Below, in pieces: positions 1-8,376 of a stretch of 64,000 nucleotides of DNA. The DNA is from Streptomyces phaeolivaceus (GTDB lineage: Bacteria; Actinomycetota; Actinomycetes; Streptomycetales; Streptomycetaceae). Numbering within the stretch: the first letter of the stretch is position 1; the number at the start of each line of letters is the position of its first letter. The translations under genes and the position numbers were made by a program. Location of the stretch: contig NZ_CP045096.1 in the NCBI RefSeq assembly GCF_009184865.1, positions 310,001 to 374,000 of the forward strand. The letters are read 5' to 3'. Below the pieces are notes generated by a model that saw nothing but the letters and a program-made list of their open reading frames with translations, was not told the DNA's origin and did no database searches.

Positions 1-90
1 TCCGGTGCAGGAGTAGCGGCCGTCCTCGTGTCGTCGGGCGGCGCCGGTCGGCGTGCGCCCGTCGGCGCGTGGGGCATACACACGGGCCAT
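1..90 (-). CDS. 5' end of an unidentified gene, cut by the window edge
   Basis: An ATG at 90 opens a frame that runs to the left edge without a stop (about 30 codons, beginning MARVYAPRADGR). The start codon directly abuts a strong inverted repeat (88-111) that looks like a MarR operator, so transcription may start at or very near the ATG and the message may be leaderless. It follows a MarR regulator gene in the same orientation, which makes it a plausible target of that regulator. Too little sequence is present to name a product, and the frame could be fortuitous in such GC-rich DNA. Confidence 0.35.
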   Translation of the reverse strand, partial: MARVYAPRADGRTPTGAARRHEDGRYSCTG

Positions 91-111
91 GGTTGTCGTT
101 TGACAACTATG
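88..111. promoter_or_regulatory. Inverted repeat, likely MarR operator
   Basis: The arms GTTGTC and GACAAC are perfect, separated by 4 bases, and extend outward to ten-base arms with one mismatch. It lies between the end of the MarR gene (196) and the start codon of the leftward gene at 90. MarR dimers typically bind such palindromes; that this regulator binds here is inferred from position. The same GTTGTC half-site recurs in a perfect palindrome at 8172-8198. Confidence 0.55.
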
Positions 112-195
112 GCCGGGAGGCAACAGAGTGAACCGGGCGAAGCGCGTGGGAAGGGTTGTGATGAGGCTGTCGGACCGGGATCGGGTCGGCGGCGG

Positions 196-669
196 TCAGG
201 CGCTCCGCGCGTCGGTGGCGTCGCCCTCGTGGATCTGTGCCGCCGCGGCGGCGCAGAACGCCTCCAGCCCCTCCAGCAGCGCGGTCCGCTTCCCCGCGGG
301 CATCTGCTCCAGCACGGACCCGAGGGCCCGTTCCCGCCGGGCGCGCAGGTCCACCAGGAAGGCCTGTCCGCGCCGGCTCAGCCGCAGACACAGTTCGCGC
401 CTGCTGGCCGTGCTGGCGTGGCGCTCGACGAAGCCCACCGCCTCCAGGCGGTCGCACAGGCGGCTGGTGGAGGGCGGGGTGGAGCCGAGGGCGTCGGCGA
501 GCATGCGCAGATTGATGCCGTCGTTGTGCTCCAGGATGAACAGCACCCGGATCTGGGACGCGGACACCGGTGCCGTCGAGGCGCGCCCCCACAGGACCTC
601 CAGCAGTTCGGCCGCCTCGGAGGTCACACGCGCCACCTCGTCGGGTCGCGGGTGGGAGGAGGAAGTCAC
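196..669 (-). CDS. MarR-family transcriptional regulator
   Basis: A 157-residue winged-helix regulator of ordinary MarR length. The helix-turn-helix lies near residues 50-85, where LRMLADALGSTPPSTSRLCD is the DNA-reading segment, followed by the wing (VERHASTASRRELCLRLS) and a C-terminal dimerisation helix. The GTG at 669 is chosen because it gives a normal N terminus; the frame stays open far upstream but only as the antisense shadow of the phosphatase gene. It is divergent from that phosphatase, and a palindrome at 88-111 lies just past its 3' end before the next leftward gene. The ligand is unknown. Confidence 0.85.
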   Translation of the reverse strand: MTSSSHPRPDEVARVTSEAAELLEVLWGRASTAPVSASQIRVLFILEHNDGINLRMLADALGSTPPSTSRLCDRLEAVGFVERHASTASRRELCLRLSRRGQAFLVDLRARRERALGSVLEQMPAGKRTALLEGLEAFCAAAAAQIHEGDATDARSA

Positions 670-732
670 GGGCCCACTCTTCCAGGCATCTCGAACACTG
701 TCAGCTCTGGAAAGAATGGCGTATCCGACATC

Positions 733-1917
733 GTGAACAGATTCGTGGCAGCCGAACGGGCCCTGCGCTCCGCTGCTCCGCACCACCTGGTGGACGCGTT
801 CCGCGACGTACTGGGCGCCGAATGGTCGGCGCGGGACGTCGAGTTCTACCTGGCCGACTACTCGCTCACCACGCTGCGGCCCACGTCCGCGCACCCGGAT
901 TCCCCGGATCCGCTGCCGGTCCACGACGGTCCGGCCGGGCGGGCGTTCGGGGCGCGGGAACCGTGTGTGGAGCGGCGTGGCGAGGGCCCTGTGCGGGCGT
1001 ATCTGCCGGTCACCGTGCGCGGTGACCGGCTGGGTGTGCCGGGTGTGACCCTGCCGTCCGCCGCGCACGCCGACGCGTGCCTGGGTGAACTGGCCGAGCT
1101 GGCCGGGGTGCTGGGCCATGAGCTGGTCGTGGCGGAGCGGGACACCGATGTGTACGTCCGGGCGCGTCGCTCCAGCAGGCTGACGCTGGCGGCGGAGATG
1201 CAGTGGCAGTTGCTGCCGGGGCGCTCCTCCAGCCGGGCCGAGTACGCGCTCGGCGGTCAACTGGAGCCCGCCTACGCCGTCTTCGGCGACAACTTCGACT
1301 GGTCCGCCGACGCCGACCGGCTGATGCTGTACGTCACCAACGGCATGGGCGAGGGCATCGAGGCGTCCCTGCTGACCCATCTGGGGATCAACGCGCTGCG
1401 CAACGCCCGCCGGGCGGGGCTGCCCGTCGCCGACCAGGCGGCCCTGGCCGACCAGGCCGTGCACGCCCGGTACGGCGGGGCCTCGCATCTGTCGGTGCTT
1501 CTGCTGGATCTGAATCTGGCCACCGGGCACCTGGAGATCGTCGACGCGGGCTCCCCGCGGACGCTGCTGCTGCGCGACGGGAACGTCGGCGTCGTCGCGC
1601 TCGACGCGCAGCTGCCGCTGGGGATGTTCGAGGAGACGGACTACAGCGCCCAGGAGGTGCGGATCGAACCGGGCGACCGGCTGGTCTTCGTCAGCGACGG
1701 GGTGTACTCGGTCGCCACGCCCTCCGGGGAGACGTACGGGGAACGGGCGCTGGCCCGCGCGGTCAACGCCACCCGGCTGCTGCCCGCCGCCGACGTGCCC
1801 GGCGCGGTGCTCAGGGAGCTGTCCGGTCACCGCGGGACACCCGAGGCGGACGACGACGCGCTCGTGGTCTGTCTCGACTGGTTCGGCCGGGAGGAGGCCT
1901 GCCCGCCCCACCGATGA
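733..1917 (+). CDS. SpoIIE/RsbU-type PP2C serine phosphatase
   Basis: A 394-residue soluble protein with a GAF-like N-terminal region (about 15-140) and a C-terminal PPM/SpoIIE phosphatase domain (about 155-390). Metal-site segments are FGDNFDW, NGMGEG, FVSDGVYS and DDDALVVCL. Relatives dephosphorylate anti-anti-sigma (STAS) proteins in partner-switching control of stress sigma factors, and a STAS protein is encoded immediately downstream. The first metal motif lacks the usual GGD (it reads FGDNF), so activity could be altered. The start is the GTG at 733; an AG-rich stretch upstream serves as a weak ribosome site. Confidence 0.85.
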   Translation: MNRFVAAERALRSAAPHHLVDAFRDVLGAEWSARDVEFYLADYSLTTLRPTSAHPDSPDPLPVHDGPAGRAFGAREPCVERRGEGPVRAYLPVTVRGDRLGVPGVTLPSAAHADACLGELAELAGVLGHELVVAERDTDVYVRARRSSRLTLAAEMQWQLLPGRSSSRAEYALGGQLEPAYAVFGDNFDWSADADRLMLYVTNGMGEGIEASLLTHLGINALRNARRAGLPVADQAALADQAVHARYGGASHLSVLLLDLNLATGHLEIVDAGSPRTLLLRDGNVGVVALDAQLPLGMFEETDYSAQEVRIEPGDRLVFVSDGVYSVATPSGETYGERALARAVNATRLLPAADVPGAVLRELSGHRGTPEADDDALVVCLDWFGREEACPPHR

Positions 1918-2008
1918 ACCCGTCCGTCAGTCGCTCACCCGTCGTTTTCCCAGCCCTTTCCAGTCGTTTCCCGAGCGGGGAGGCGCACCAGTATGTGAGG
2001 AGAGACCC

Positions 2009-2857
2009 GTGCCGGAACAGGACACGGCAGACCGGCAGTTGACACCGGCCCAGGAGGTGGCGCGGTTCCTGCGCGACCGCCAGGAACAGATCGCCCAGCG
2101 GTGGGCCGACGCCGCGCTGTTCCGTACCGTCTTCACCCACTCCCGGGACGAGGCGGTGGAGGCCGGCCGGGCCGTCGTGGACGCGCTCGCCGCCGTGGCC
2201 GCCGCCGACGGCGTCGAGGACGCGGAGGCCGGCGGCTTCCACGTGGTCCGCGAGCAGCTGGCCCGGACGGCGGCCTCCCGGTCGCGGGCCGGTTCCACGG
2301 TCACGCAGATCTCCGCCGAGGTGGACGCGCTGCGGCCGTCCGTCACCGAGCTGTTCCTCGCCGAGTTCACCGCCGCTCCGGCCACGCATCTGCGGGAGTG
2401 CGCCACGACCCTGACGGTCCTGATGGGCACCCTGCGGCTGGTGGTGCTGGAGACCGCGCTCAGCGAGGGCGAGGAGCTGATCCACCGGCAGCGGCTGCAG
2501 CTGATGGAGGTCGCCACCCCGGTGATCAAGCTGTGGGAGGGCATCGTCGCCGTCCCCCTCATCGGCACCCTGGACAGCGCCCGCAGCCAGGTGGTGATGG
2601 AGCGGCTCCTCGACTCGATCGTGGAACAGCACGCCCGGTTCGCGATCCTGGACATCACCGGTGTGCCGACCGTCGACTCCCTGGTGGCCCAGCATCTGAT
2701 GAAGACCGTCGCGGCGGCGCGGCTGATGGGCGCCGAGTGCGTCGTCTCCGGCATCCGGCCGCCGATCGCGCAGACCATCGTCCATCTGGGCATCGACCTC
2801 AGCTCGGTTCTCCACCGCCTCGAGAACCTGCCGGTCGAAGTCGGCGGGGCCGGTCAT
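2009..2857 (+). CDS. RsbR-type STAS-domain protein without an in-frame stop at its end
   Basis: The frame starting at 2009 encodes an N-terminal RsbR-like helical region (1-165) followed by a STAS domain (about 175-275; conserved DITGVPTVDSLVAQHL and IAQTIVHLGIDL). Such proteins sense or relay stress to anti-sigma factors in partner switching, which suits the SpoIIE phosphatase just upstream. The oddity is the 3' end: homologues of this type finish soon after the STAS domain, but here the frame stays open to 3979, across the whole opposite-strand methyltransferase gene. The end given is where recognisable protein stops, not a stop codon. A frameshift near 2815-2860 (a stop lies in another frame at 2970) or a true C-terminal extension are both possible. 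Confidence 0.7.
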
Positions 2858-2959
2858 GCGGGGGGCCTACCCGAAGTGCCCGGGAGTACACGGCCGTCAC
2901 CGCACGCTCCCGTGTCACCACGCGCACCGGTTCGGTCCGCGCCCGCCGGACCGGTGCCG

Positions 2960-3769
2960 CTACGCCTTGTAGGCCACTCCCCCGTAGACGTCGGTCGGTT
3001 CCGGGGCGGTGCCCGGTTCGGCCCGCCACAGCGGGCAGGAGACGATGCCGGGCTCCAGCAGTTCCAGGCCCTCGTAGTAGGCGTGCAGCTGGCGGGGGCT
3101 GCGCAGGACGTACGGGACGGCGCCGGTGTCGTCGTAGCCCTCCTGGGCGCGCTTGAGTTCGGCGTCGGTGTCCGTGCTGTCGTAGTGGACGAAGTAGCTG
3201 CCGGACGGCAGGGCGGCCTGGAGGCGGCGGACGATCTCCTTGGCCTCCTCGTAGTCCTGGATGTGGCCGAGGATGCCCATCAGCATCAGCGCCACCGGCT
3301 TGTCGAGGTCGAGGATCTTCCCGGCGGCTTCGAGGATGGTGTCCGGGTCGTGCAGATCGGCGTCGACGTAGTCGGTGACCCCTTCCGGGGTGCTGGTGAG
3401 CAGCGCCTGCGCGTGCCGCAGTACCAGCGGGTCGTTGTCGACGTAGACGATGCGGGACTCCGGGGCGGCCTTCTGGGCGACCTGGTGGGTGTTGTCGTAC
3501 GTCGGAAGGCCGGTGCCGATGTCCAGGAACTGGCGGATTCCGCGCTCGCGGGCCACGAAGGTGACCGTGCGGATGAGGTAGACGCGGGAGGCGCGGGCCA
3601 TCGTCTCGATGTTGGGGGCGATCACCCGGTAGGCGTCGCCCGCCTCACGGTCGACCTCGTAGTTGTCCTTGCCGCCCATCCAGTAGTTCCAGATGCGGGC
3701 CGAGTGCGGCACCGTGGTGTCGATCTTCGACAGGGCTTCCTGATCGGGAGTGGGGTGGCCTTCTGCCAT
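2960..3769 (-). CDS. S-adenosyl methyltransferase (DUF574, PF04672 type)
   Basis: A 269-residue protein of an actinobacterial SAM-dependent methyltransferase family. The N terminus carries the family signature PHSARIWNYWMGGKDNYEVD (residues 21-40), the SAM-binding loop is DIGTG at 83-87, and VDNDPLVL marks the second Rossmann acidic residue. Substrates of this family are mostly unknown; it is very abundant in Streptomyces and often sits beside DUF397 and helix-turn-helix genes, as here. ATG at 3769 is preceded by an AGGAG-like site. Confidence 0.9.
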   Translation of the reverse strand: MAEGHPTPDQEALSKIDTTVPHSARIWNYWMGGKDNYEVDREAGDAYRVIAPNIETMARASRVYLIRTVTFVARERGIRQFLDIGTGLPTYDNTHQVAQKAAPESRIVYVDNDPLVLRHAQALLTSTPEGVTDYVDADLHDPDTILEAAGKILDLDKPVALMLMGILGHIQDYEEAKEIVRRLQAALPSGSYFVHYDSTDTDAELKRAQEGYDDTGAVPYVLRSPRQLHAYYEGLELLEPGIVSCPLWRAEPGTAPEPTDVYGGVAYKA

Positions 3770-3803
3770 GGGGACTCTCCTGCCTCACATCGCGTGGTCG
3801 TCG

Positions 3804-4304
3804 CTAACCTATCGTCAACTGCCGTGTGTTTCGCCAGAGTTGGGGCGCACGGGAAGCCGGCGCACGGATGGGGCCGCCCGGTTCGCCGACATCGACGGTC
3901 ACCACGGGTACGTGCTGGGCGAGGGTGCGGAAGACACGGGCGTAGGCGGTGGCGGCCTCCGTGGCCTCGGACGTGGTGAGGTGGAGCATGGCTCCGTCGC
4001 GTTCGGCCACGGCGTCGGCGAGGTCCAGTGCCTGCGGCCAGGTGACCCGGGAGCGGCCACGGCGCAGCGGTCCGTGGACGAGTTCCGCGATGAGGTTGCC
4101 GTCGACGGCCAGTCGGCCGGGCCCGGCGAGGAGTTCACGGCAGGGCAGGGCCGGGTCCAGATGGTGGAGGGCGGACGGCATCCGCCGGACCTCGAAGCCG
4201 AGGTGGGCCAGCCCGGCCACCAGACGGTCCCGGCCGCCCCCTTCGTGTCCCTCGACGATCAGCGTGCGGTACCGGGTGAGCGCGGGCAGAGGTGGCGGGG
4301 TCAT
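3804..4304 (-). CDS. Hypothetical protein with degenerate P-loop kinase fold
   Basis: A 166-residue protein. The segment RTLIVEGHEGGGRDRLVAGL resembles a Walker A loop of thymidylate-kinase-like P-loop enzymes, but the usual GKS/T lysine is replaced by Arg-Asp (GGGRD). Later, GRLAVDGNLIAELVHGPLRRG resembles the ARG-containing segment of small nucleoside kinases (DR-x-x-x-SELVYG). It may be a catalytically impaired or diverged kinase. The ATG at 4304 is preferred to one 90 bases upstream because the extra residues are low-complexity. It lies between the DUF574 methyltransferase and DUF397 genes, same strand. Confidence 0.6.
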   Translation of the reverse strand: MTPPPLPALTRYRTLIVEGHEGGGRDRLVAGLAHLGFEVRRMPSALHHLDPALPCRELLAGPGRLAVDGNLIAELVHGPLRRGRSRVTWPQALDLADAVAERDGAMLHLTTSEATEAATAYARVFRTLAQHVPVVTVDVGEPGGPIRAPASRAPQLWRNTRQLTIG

Positions 4305-4464
4305 CCCCGCCCCTCGGCAGCGGGCGGCAGGTCCCGGCCGGGGGCACGAGGCGGCGTACGCATGCCGCCAGTCTGGTCGTGCCCGGGGGCCCACGGGAGT
4401 GCGCGCACGGGTTGTCCGGTTGTGCGGGCGTAGTGATCCGGCCGGGGTCGGGCCCCGGGCGGCG

Positions 4465-4716
4465 TCAGGCGATCAGGAAGTCGGCCTGGCCCGCCTTCGC
4501 GCCCGCCAGGAACGCCACCATCTCCTCCCGGGAGTAGACGAGGGCGGGGCCGTCCGGGTCGGTGGACTGGCGGAAGGCGACGCTGCCGTCGGGCAGGCGT
4601 TTGGCCTCGACGCAGGAGCCGCCGTTGGTGCCGCTCCAGGGCTTGCGCCAGCCCTCGGCGCCGAGTTCGGGTGCGGGCACACCGCTGCGGACGGGGCCGT
4701 CGGGTGTCCTTGCCAT
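4465..4716 (-). CDS. DUF397 small protein
   Basis: An 83-residue protein with the DUF397 signature: a W-x-K/x-SGTNGG segment (WSGTNGGSCVEAKRLPDG), a central beta motif VAFRQSTDPDGPALVYS and a C-terminal FLAGAKAGQADF. These small proteins pair with a helix-turn-helix DUF5753 regulator, acting like the Streptomyces whiJ/bld-type regulatory pairs; some behave as toxin-antitoxin-like partners. It starts 3 bases after the stop of the upstream DUF5753 gene, so the two are certainly cotranscribed. Confidence 0.9.
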   Translation of the reverse strand: MARTPDGPVRSGVPAPELGAEGWRKPWSGTNGGSCVEAKRLPDGSVAFRQSTDPDGPALVYSREEMVAFLAGAKAGQADFLIA

Positions 4717-4719
4717 GTG

Positions 4720-5601
4720 TCACAACTCCTTGCGTAGAGCCGCCAGGATGTCCCTGGTCCGGGACACCGGTTCCGCCTGCACGGACATCCGGTCCAGGAC
4801 CTCCAGATAGGTCACGACGTCCACGGGCTGATCGACGTACTGGGCGCCCGCGAGGCCCTCGGTGTAGACGATGTCGGGGAGTTCGGAGAAGCCGAAGCGG
4901 AAGTAGTGGAAGGGGCCGTACGCCCCCGGGTGGGGTCCGGCCGCGAACCGCATGATCTGGATTCTGATCTTGGGCCGTTCCGTCGCCTCGGCGAGCCGGT
5001 CGAGCTGGGCGCGCATCACCTCGGGGCCACCCACCGGCCGGCGCAGCACGGTCTCGTCGAGGATGGCCCACACGGCCGGCGCCTCGGGTTTGACCAGCAG
5101 GTCCTGCCGCCTCAGACGCAGGGCGACATGGCGTTCGACCTCCTCTCGGCTCGCGTTGGGAAAGCCGACCCGGATGAGGGCGGCGGCGTAGTCGTGGGTC
5201 TGCAACAGGCCGGGTACGTACTGGGGTTCGTAGAGACGGATGACGGCGGCTTCGCTCTCCAGGCTCACGTACGCGCTGAACCACTCGGGCAGCACATCGC
5301 GGAACTTGTGCCACCAGCCGGGCTGGTTGGCCTCGCGGGCCAGGGCGAGGAAGCCCTCGATCTCGGTGCCGGAGACCCCGTAGGTGCGCAGCAGCTCCTT
5401 CACGTAGGGGATGCGGAGACCGACCTCGGCCTTCTCCATACGGCGGACCGTCAGCGCCGTGACCTCGATGGCGCGGGCGGCTTCGTCGAAGGAGACTCCG
5501 GCCCGCTCCCGGAGCTGGCGGAGCCGCTTGCCGAGGACCATGCGCAGGACCGTGGGCGCCGCGGGAGCGCTCCCTCCGACGCGGGTCTCACTCACGTGCA
5601 A
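4720..5601 (-). CDS. Helix-turn-helix regulator with DUF5753 domain (WhiJ-like)
   Basis: A 293-residue regulator: XRE-type helix-turn-helix near residues 25-80 (LRQLRERAGVSFDEAARAIE), then the DUF5753 domain from about 90 to the end, including the hallmark YEPQYVPGLLQTHDYAAAL and the aromatic PFHYFRF region. Family members regulate development or secondary metabolism with a small DUF397 partner, encoded directly downstream. An alternative GTG start two codons in (5595) cannot be excluded. Confidence 0.88.
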   Translation of the reverse strand: MHVSETRVGGSAPAAPTVLRMVLGKRLRQLRERAGVSFDEAARAIEVTALTVRRMEKAEVGLRIPYVKELLRTYGVSGTEIEGFLALAREANQPGWWHKFRDVLPEWFSAYVSLESEAAVIRLYEPQYVPGLLQTHDYAAALIRVGFPNASREEVERHVALRLRRQDLLVKPEAPAVWAILDETVLRRPVGGPEVMRAQLDRLAEATERPKIRIQIMRFAAGPHPGAYGPFHYFRFGFSELPDIVYTEGLAGAQYVDQPVDVVTYLEVLDRMSVQAEPVSRTRDILAALRKEL

Positions 5602-5844
5602 CCTCCCGGGGCGGGATTCACAGCGTGCAGTGTGCCACGCGATCCGTTGACAAGGACAGGTCCTCGCGGTTCATTCTGCAATTATCAGAACGCAGGTTGC
5701 GGGCTGAGTTGTTCGGCCACCATAGTGATCGGGTGACCTGCCCCACACTGCGGGCAGCGTCCCTCGAACTCCTCCGGCCCGCCCAGGAGTTGGCGCCACG
5801 GCGGGCAGGGGCCGAGACACGCGCCGACACGATGCGACACCTGG

Positions 5845-7257
5845 ATGGCCGCCGTGACGAACGGATTACCGAGGAACCCGGTCAAAGGGGCCGGCGGGCC
5901 CAACAAGCCGCTGGCGGCGGCGCTGAAGGAGGCCGGCTGCTCGTACGCCTCCCTCGCCCTGCGGGTCAACGACCTGGGCCGCTGTCAGGGTGCGGAGACC
6001 AACTACGACAAGGCCTCCGTCACCCGCTGGCTCCAGGGCCAGCAACCACGGGGAAACACACCGGAGTTGATCGCCGCGGTGCTCGGCGAACGGCTGGGCC
6101 GCGCGCTCGCTCCGGCCGACCTCGGTTTTCCGCTGGATCGCGGACGGCCGGTGACGGGACGGGCGTTGATGTTTGTCGAGAACGTGTCGGAGACCCTGCA
6201 CACCCTGGCGGAGCTGGGCTCCACGGACATCTCCCGGCGCAGTCTGCTGGGTTCGGTGCCGTTCGTGCCCGGCGCCCTGACGAACCCTCAGCGGGCTTGG
6301 CTGCTCTGGCTGGTGGAGAGCCGGGACGCGCCCCGGCTGGCCCCGGTGTCGGGCGGCGGCCCGGTGGAGCAGGTGCACGCGATGCTCCGCATGTTCGACG
6401 AGATGGACAACCAGTACGGCGGCGGCGGTATCCGCACCAGCATCGTGCAGTACCTGACCACCGAGGTCATCCCGCTGCTCCAGCAGCGCGGTCTGCCGCC
6501 GCACCACCGGCGCGAGCTGTTCGCCGCCGCCGCCCGGCTTGCCGCGATGGCGGGCTGGAGTTCGTACGACGCCGGGGAGTACGGCCTGGCCCAGCGGTAC
6601 ATGACACAGGGGCTGCGGCTCTGCGCGGAGGGCCGTGACCATGTGCTGGGCGGTCAGATCCTGGCCGGGCTGTCCCATCTGGCGACCAGCCTGGGCCGCC
6701 CCGACGAGGGCGTGGCGCTGGCGCGGGCCGGGGTCGCCACCGCCAAGGACGCGGGCAGTCCGCTCGGGCTGATGCGGCTGCACGCCATGTCCGCGCGCGG
6801 ACACGCGGCGCTGGGCAGGCCCCGGGAGACCGCCGAGGCGCTGCGCGCCGCCGAGAAGCAGCTCGACGCCAGCCGGGGCGCGGCCCAGGAGTCGCCGTGG
6901 GTGCGGTTCCTCGACCACCACTACCTCCAGGCCGAGTCCGCCGTCTGCTTCCGTGACCTGGGCCTCGCCGCACAGGCCGAGCACACCGCGAGCGAGTCGG
7001 TGCGCGCCCACGCCGACCGCCGCCGGCGCCAGGCGATCAGCCGGTCGGTCCTCGCCACGGCCCACCTCCAGCAGAATCGTCTGGACGAGGCAATCGCCAC
7101 GGCCGACGACGCGCTCGAAGCGCTCGGCGGTGTGCACAGCGAACGCTCCATCCAGGCCCTGCGCGATTTCCGGGGCCGCCTGGCGTCCCGCCACCACGAG
7201 CCCCTCGTCCAGGACTTCGAACGCCGCTCGCGGGTGGTGCTGGGCACGGCCGCCTGA
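5845..7257 (+). CDS. TPR-containing transcriptional regulator (NsdA-like architecture)
   Basis: A 470-residue cytoplasmic protein. Residues 20-75 form an XRE-like DNA-binding region (VNDLGRCQGAETNYDKASVT then RWLQGQQPRG), and from about 200 onward there are tandem alpha-helical TPR-like repeats. This layout is shared by the Streptomyces sporulation/antibiotic regulator NsdA and several paralogues; specific function here is unknown. It is divergent from the DUF5753 gene, with a 243-base intergenic region in which no clear operator was seen. ATG at 5845 is used; GTG at 5854 is a close alternative. Confidence 0.75.
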   Translation: MAAVTNGLPRNPVKGAGGPNKPLAAALKEAGCSYASLALRVNDLGRCQGAETNYDKASVTRWLQGQQPRGNTPELIAAVLGERLGRALAPADLGFPLDRGRPVTGRALMFVENVSETLHTLAELGSTDISRRSLLGSVPFVPGALTNPQRAWLLWLVESRDAPRLAPVSGGGPVEQVHAMLRMFDEMDNQYGGGGIRTSIVQYLTTEVIPLLQQRGLPPHHRRELFAAAARLAAMAGWSSYDAGEYGLAQRYMTQGLRLCAEGRDHVLGGQILAGLSHLATSLGRPDEGVALARAGVATAKDAGSPLGLMRLHAMSARGHAALGRPRETAEALRAAEKQLDASRGAAQESPWVRFLDHHYLQAESAVCFRDLGLAAQAEHTASESVRAHADRRRRQAISRSVLATAHLQQNRLDEAIATADDALEALGGVHSERSIQALRDFRGRLASRHHEPLVQDFERRSRVVLGTAA

Positions 7258-7285
7258 CCGCGCCCGACCCGCCGTCGGAAGCGCC

Positions 7286-8092
7286 TCAATAGCCGTACGG
7301 CGAGGGCGCGTTCTGGGCCCGGTCCACGGGCAGATGGGCGCCGGAGACGCCGGTCGCCCAGTCGGAGAGCAGGAACACCACCGTGCGCGCCACCTCGTGC
7401 GGGGTGACGGGGGCGCCGGTCGGCAGCTCCGCCCCGGCGAAGGCCTCGTACGCCGAGGGGTCCTCCCGGCGCATACGGTCCCAGCGGCGGCCGGGGATCA
7501 GCATCGAGCCCGGCGAGACGGTGTTGACACGGACGCGGTCCGGGCCGAGTTCGCGGGCCAGGGTGGCGGCCAGTTGGATCAGGGCGCTCTTCGCCACCCC
7601 GTACTGGGCGGGCGGTCCCGGCTTCCAGCCCGAGATCGAGCCGATCAGCACGACCGAGCCGCCACCGGCCGCGCGCAGACCGGGCAGCGCGGCGCGGACG
7701 AGCCGTGCGGCGTGCCCGACGTTCAGGTCCCAGGTGGCCGCCCAGTCGGCGCTGTCGGCCTGCTCGAAGGTGCCGCCCCGGGAGCCGCCCACGCAGGCGA
7801 CGACACCGTCCAGAACACTCTGGTAGGGCGGGTCCCCCTCGGAGCCGAAGCGTTTCGCCGCAGCCGTGACGAAGTCCTCCAGCCGTCCGGGCTCGGTGAC
7901 GTCGAGCGCGGCGGTGACGAGCCGGGCCCGCTCCTCGCCGGTCAGCGAGTCACCCAGTGCCCGCAGCCCCGCCTCCTGACGCGCACAGGTCGCCACCCGG
8001 CCGCCCTCGGCGAGCAGCAGCCGTACGACACTTTCGCCCAGCCCCCGGCTCCCGCCGGTGACCACCACTGCCCTGCCGCGCACGTTCACCAT
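7286..8092 (-). CDS. SDR-family oxidoreductase
   Basis: A 268-residue NAD(P)-dependent short-chain dehydrogenase. The cofactor motif TGGSRGLG is at residues 12-19; catalytic Ser-Tyr-Lys appear in IGSISGW and QYGVAKSAL; RVNTVSPG closes the core. It resembles 3-oxoacyl-ACP reductase-like or sugar/steroid dehydrogenases, substrate unknown. ATG at 8092 is chosen because it places the cofactor motif at the usual distance; the longer open frame upstream is not protein-like. Its promoter region is shared with the rightward unit at 8221. Confidence 0.9.
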   Translation of the reverse strand: MVNVRGRAVVVTGGSRGLGESVVRLLLAEGGRVATCARQEAGLRALGDSLTGEERARLVTAALDVTEPGRLEDFVTAAAKRFGSEGDPPYQSVLDGVVACVGGSRGGTFEQADSADWAATWDLNVGHAARLVRAALPGLRAAGGGSVVLIGSISGWKPGPPAQYGVAKSALIQLAATLARELGPDRVRVNTVSPGSMLIPGRRWDRMRREDPSAYEAFAGAELPTGAPVTPHEVARTVVFLLSDWATGVSGAHLPVDRAQNAPSPYGY

Positions 8093-8171
8093 GGTCGGGA
8101 ACCTACACAGCGGGCGCCACCACCCGCCCGCAACTGCACAACCCCTCCACCACCTGGTGTTTTGTGTGGCC

Positions 8172-8198
8172 GGTGCTGTTGTCTTCGACAACAGCACC
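8172..8198. promoter_or_regulatory. Perfect 12-bp inverted repeat in divergent promoter region
   Basis: Arms GGTGCTGTTGTC and GACAACAGCACC are exact reverse complements around a 3-base TTC centre. It sits between the SDR start (8092) and the ribosome site of the small gene at 8221. As DNA it would make a strong dimer operator; as RNA it would form a 12-bp hairpin just before the GGAGG site. Its core GTTGTC-N3-GACAAC resembles the palindrome at 88-111. Confidence 0.6.
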
Positions 8199-8220
8199 CC
8201 CAAGGATTCGGAGGACCCCG

Positions 8221-8376
8221 ATGACGGCCGTCAGTGTCGGCCCGCCCCGCCGACGGACCCCAGCCGCGGCGGCGCACGACCCCGGGTGGAGCGTCCATGA
8301 CACCCCGTCCGCCGGAATGGACGTGGACGTGGACATGGACATGGACCGGTCGCCGGACGCGGTGAGGCTGCCTTGA
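8221..8376 (+). CDS. 51-residue peptide with Met/Val-Asp repeat, coupled to anti-sigma gene
   Basis: A small gene with an excellent ribosome site (GGAGG six bases before ATG 8221). The product starts MTAVSVGPPRRRTPAAAA, has a GWSVHDTPSAG segment and a C-terminal MDVDVDMDMDRS acidic run, ending at 8376. Its TGA overlaps the TTG start of the next gene by four bases, so translation is coupled. No signal peptide or membrane segment is visible. I do not recognise a family; a role as a leader or small partner of the downstream ATPase is inference from the overlap. Confidence 0.6.
   Translation: MTAVSVGPPRRRTPAAAAHDPGWSVHDTPSAGMDVDVDMDMDRSPDAVRLP

Noticed and set aside
3804..5601. Toxin-antitoxin or defence island around DUF574, DUF397 and DUF5753
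   Set aside because: The grouping is very common in Streptomyces regulatory loci; no nuclease, restriction or other effector domain is present.
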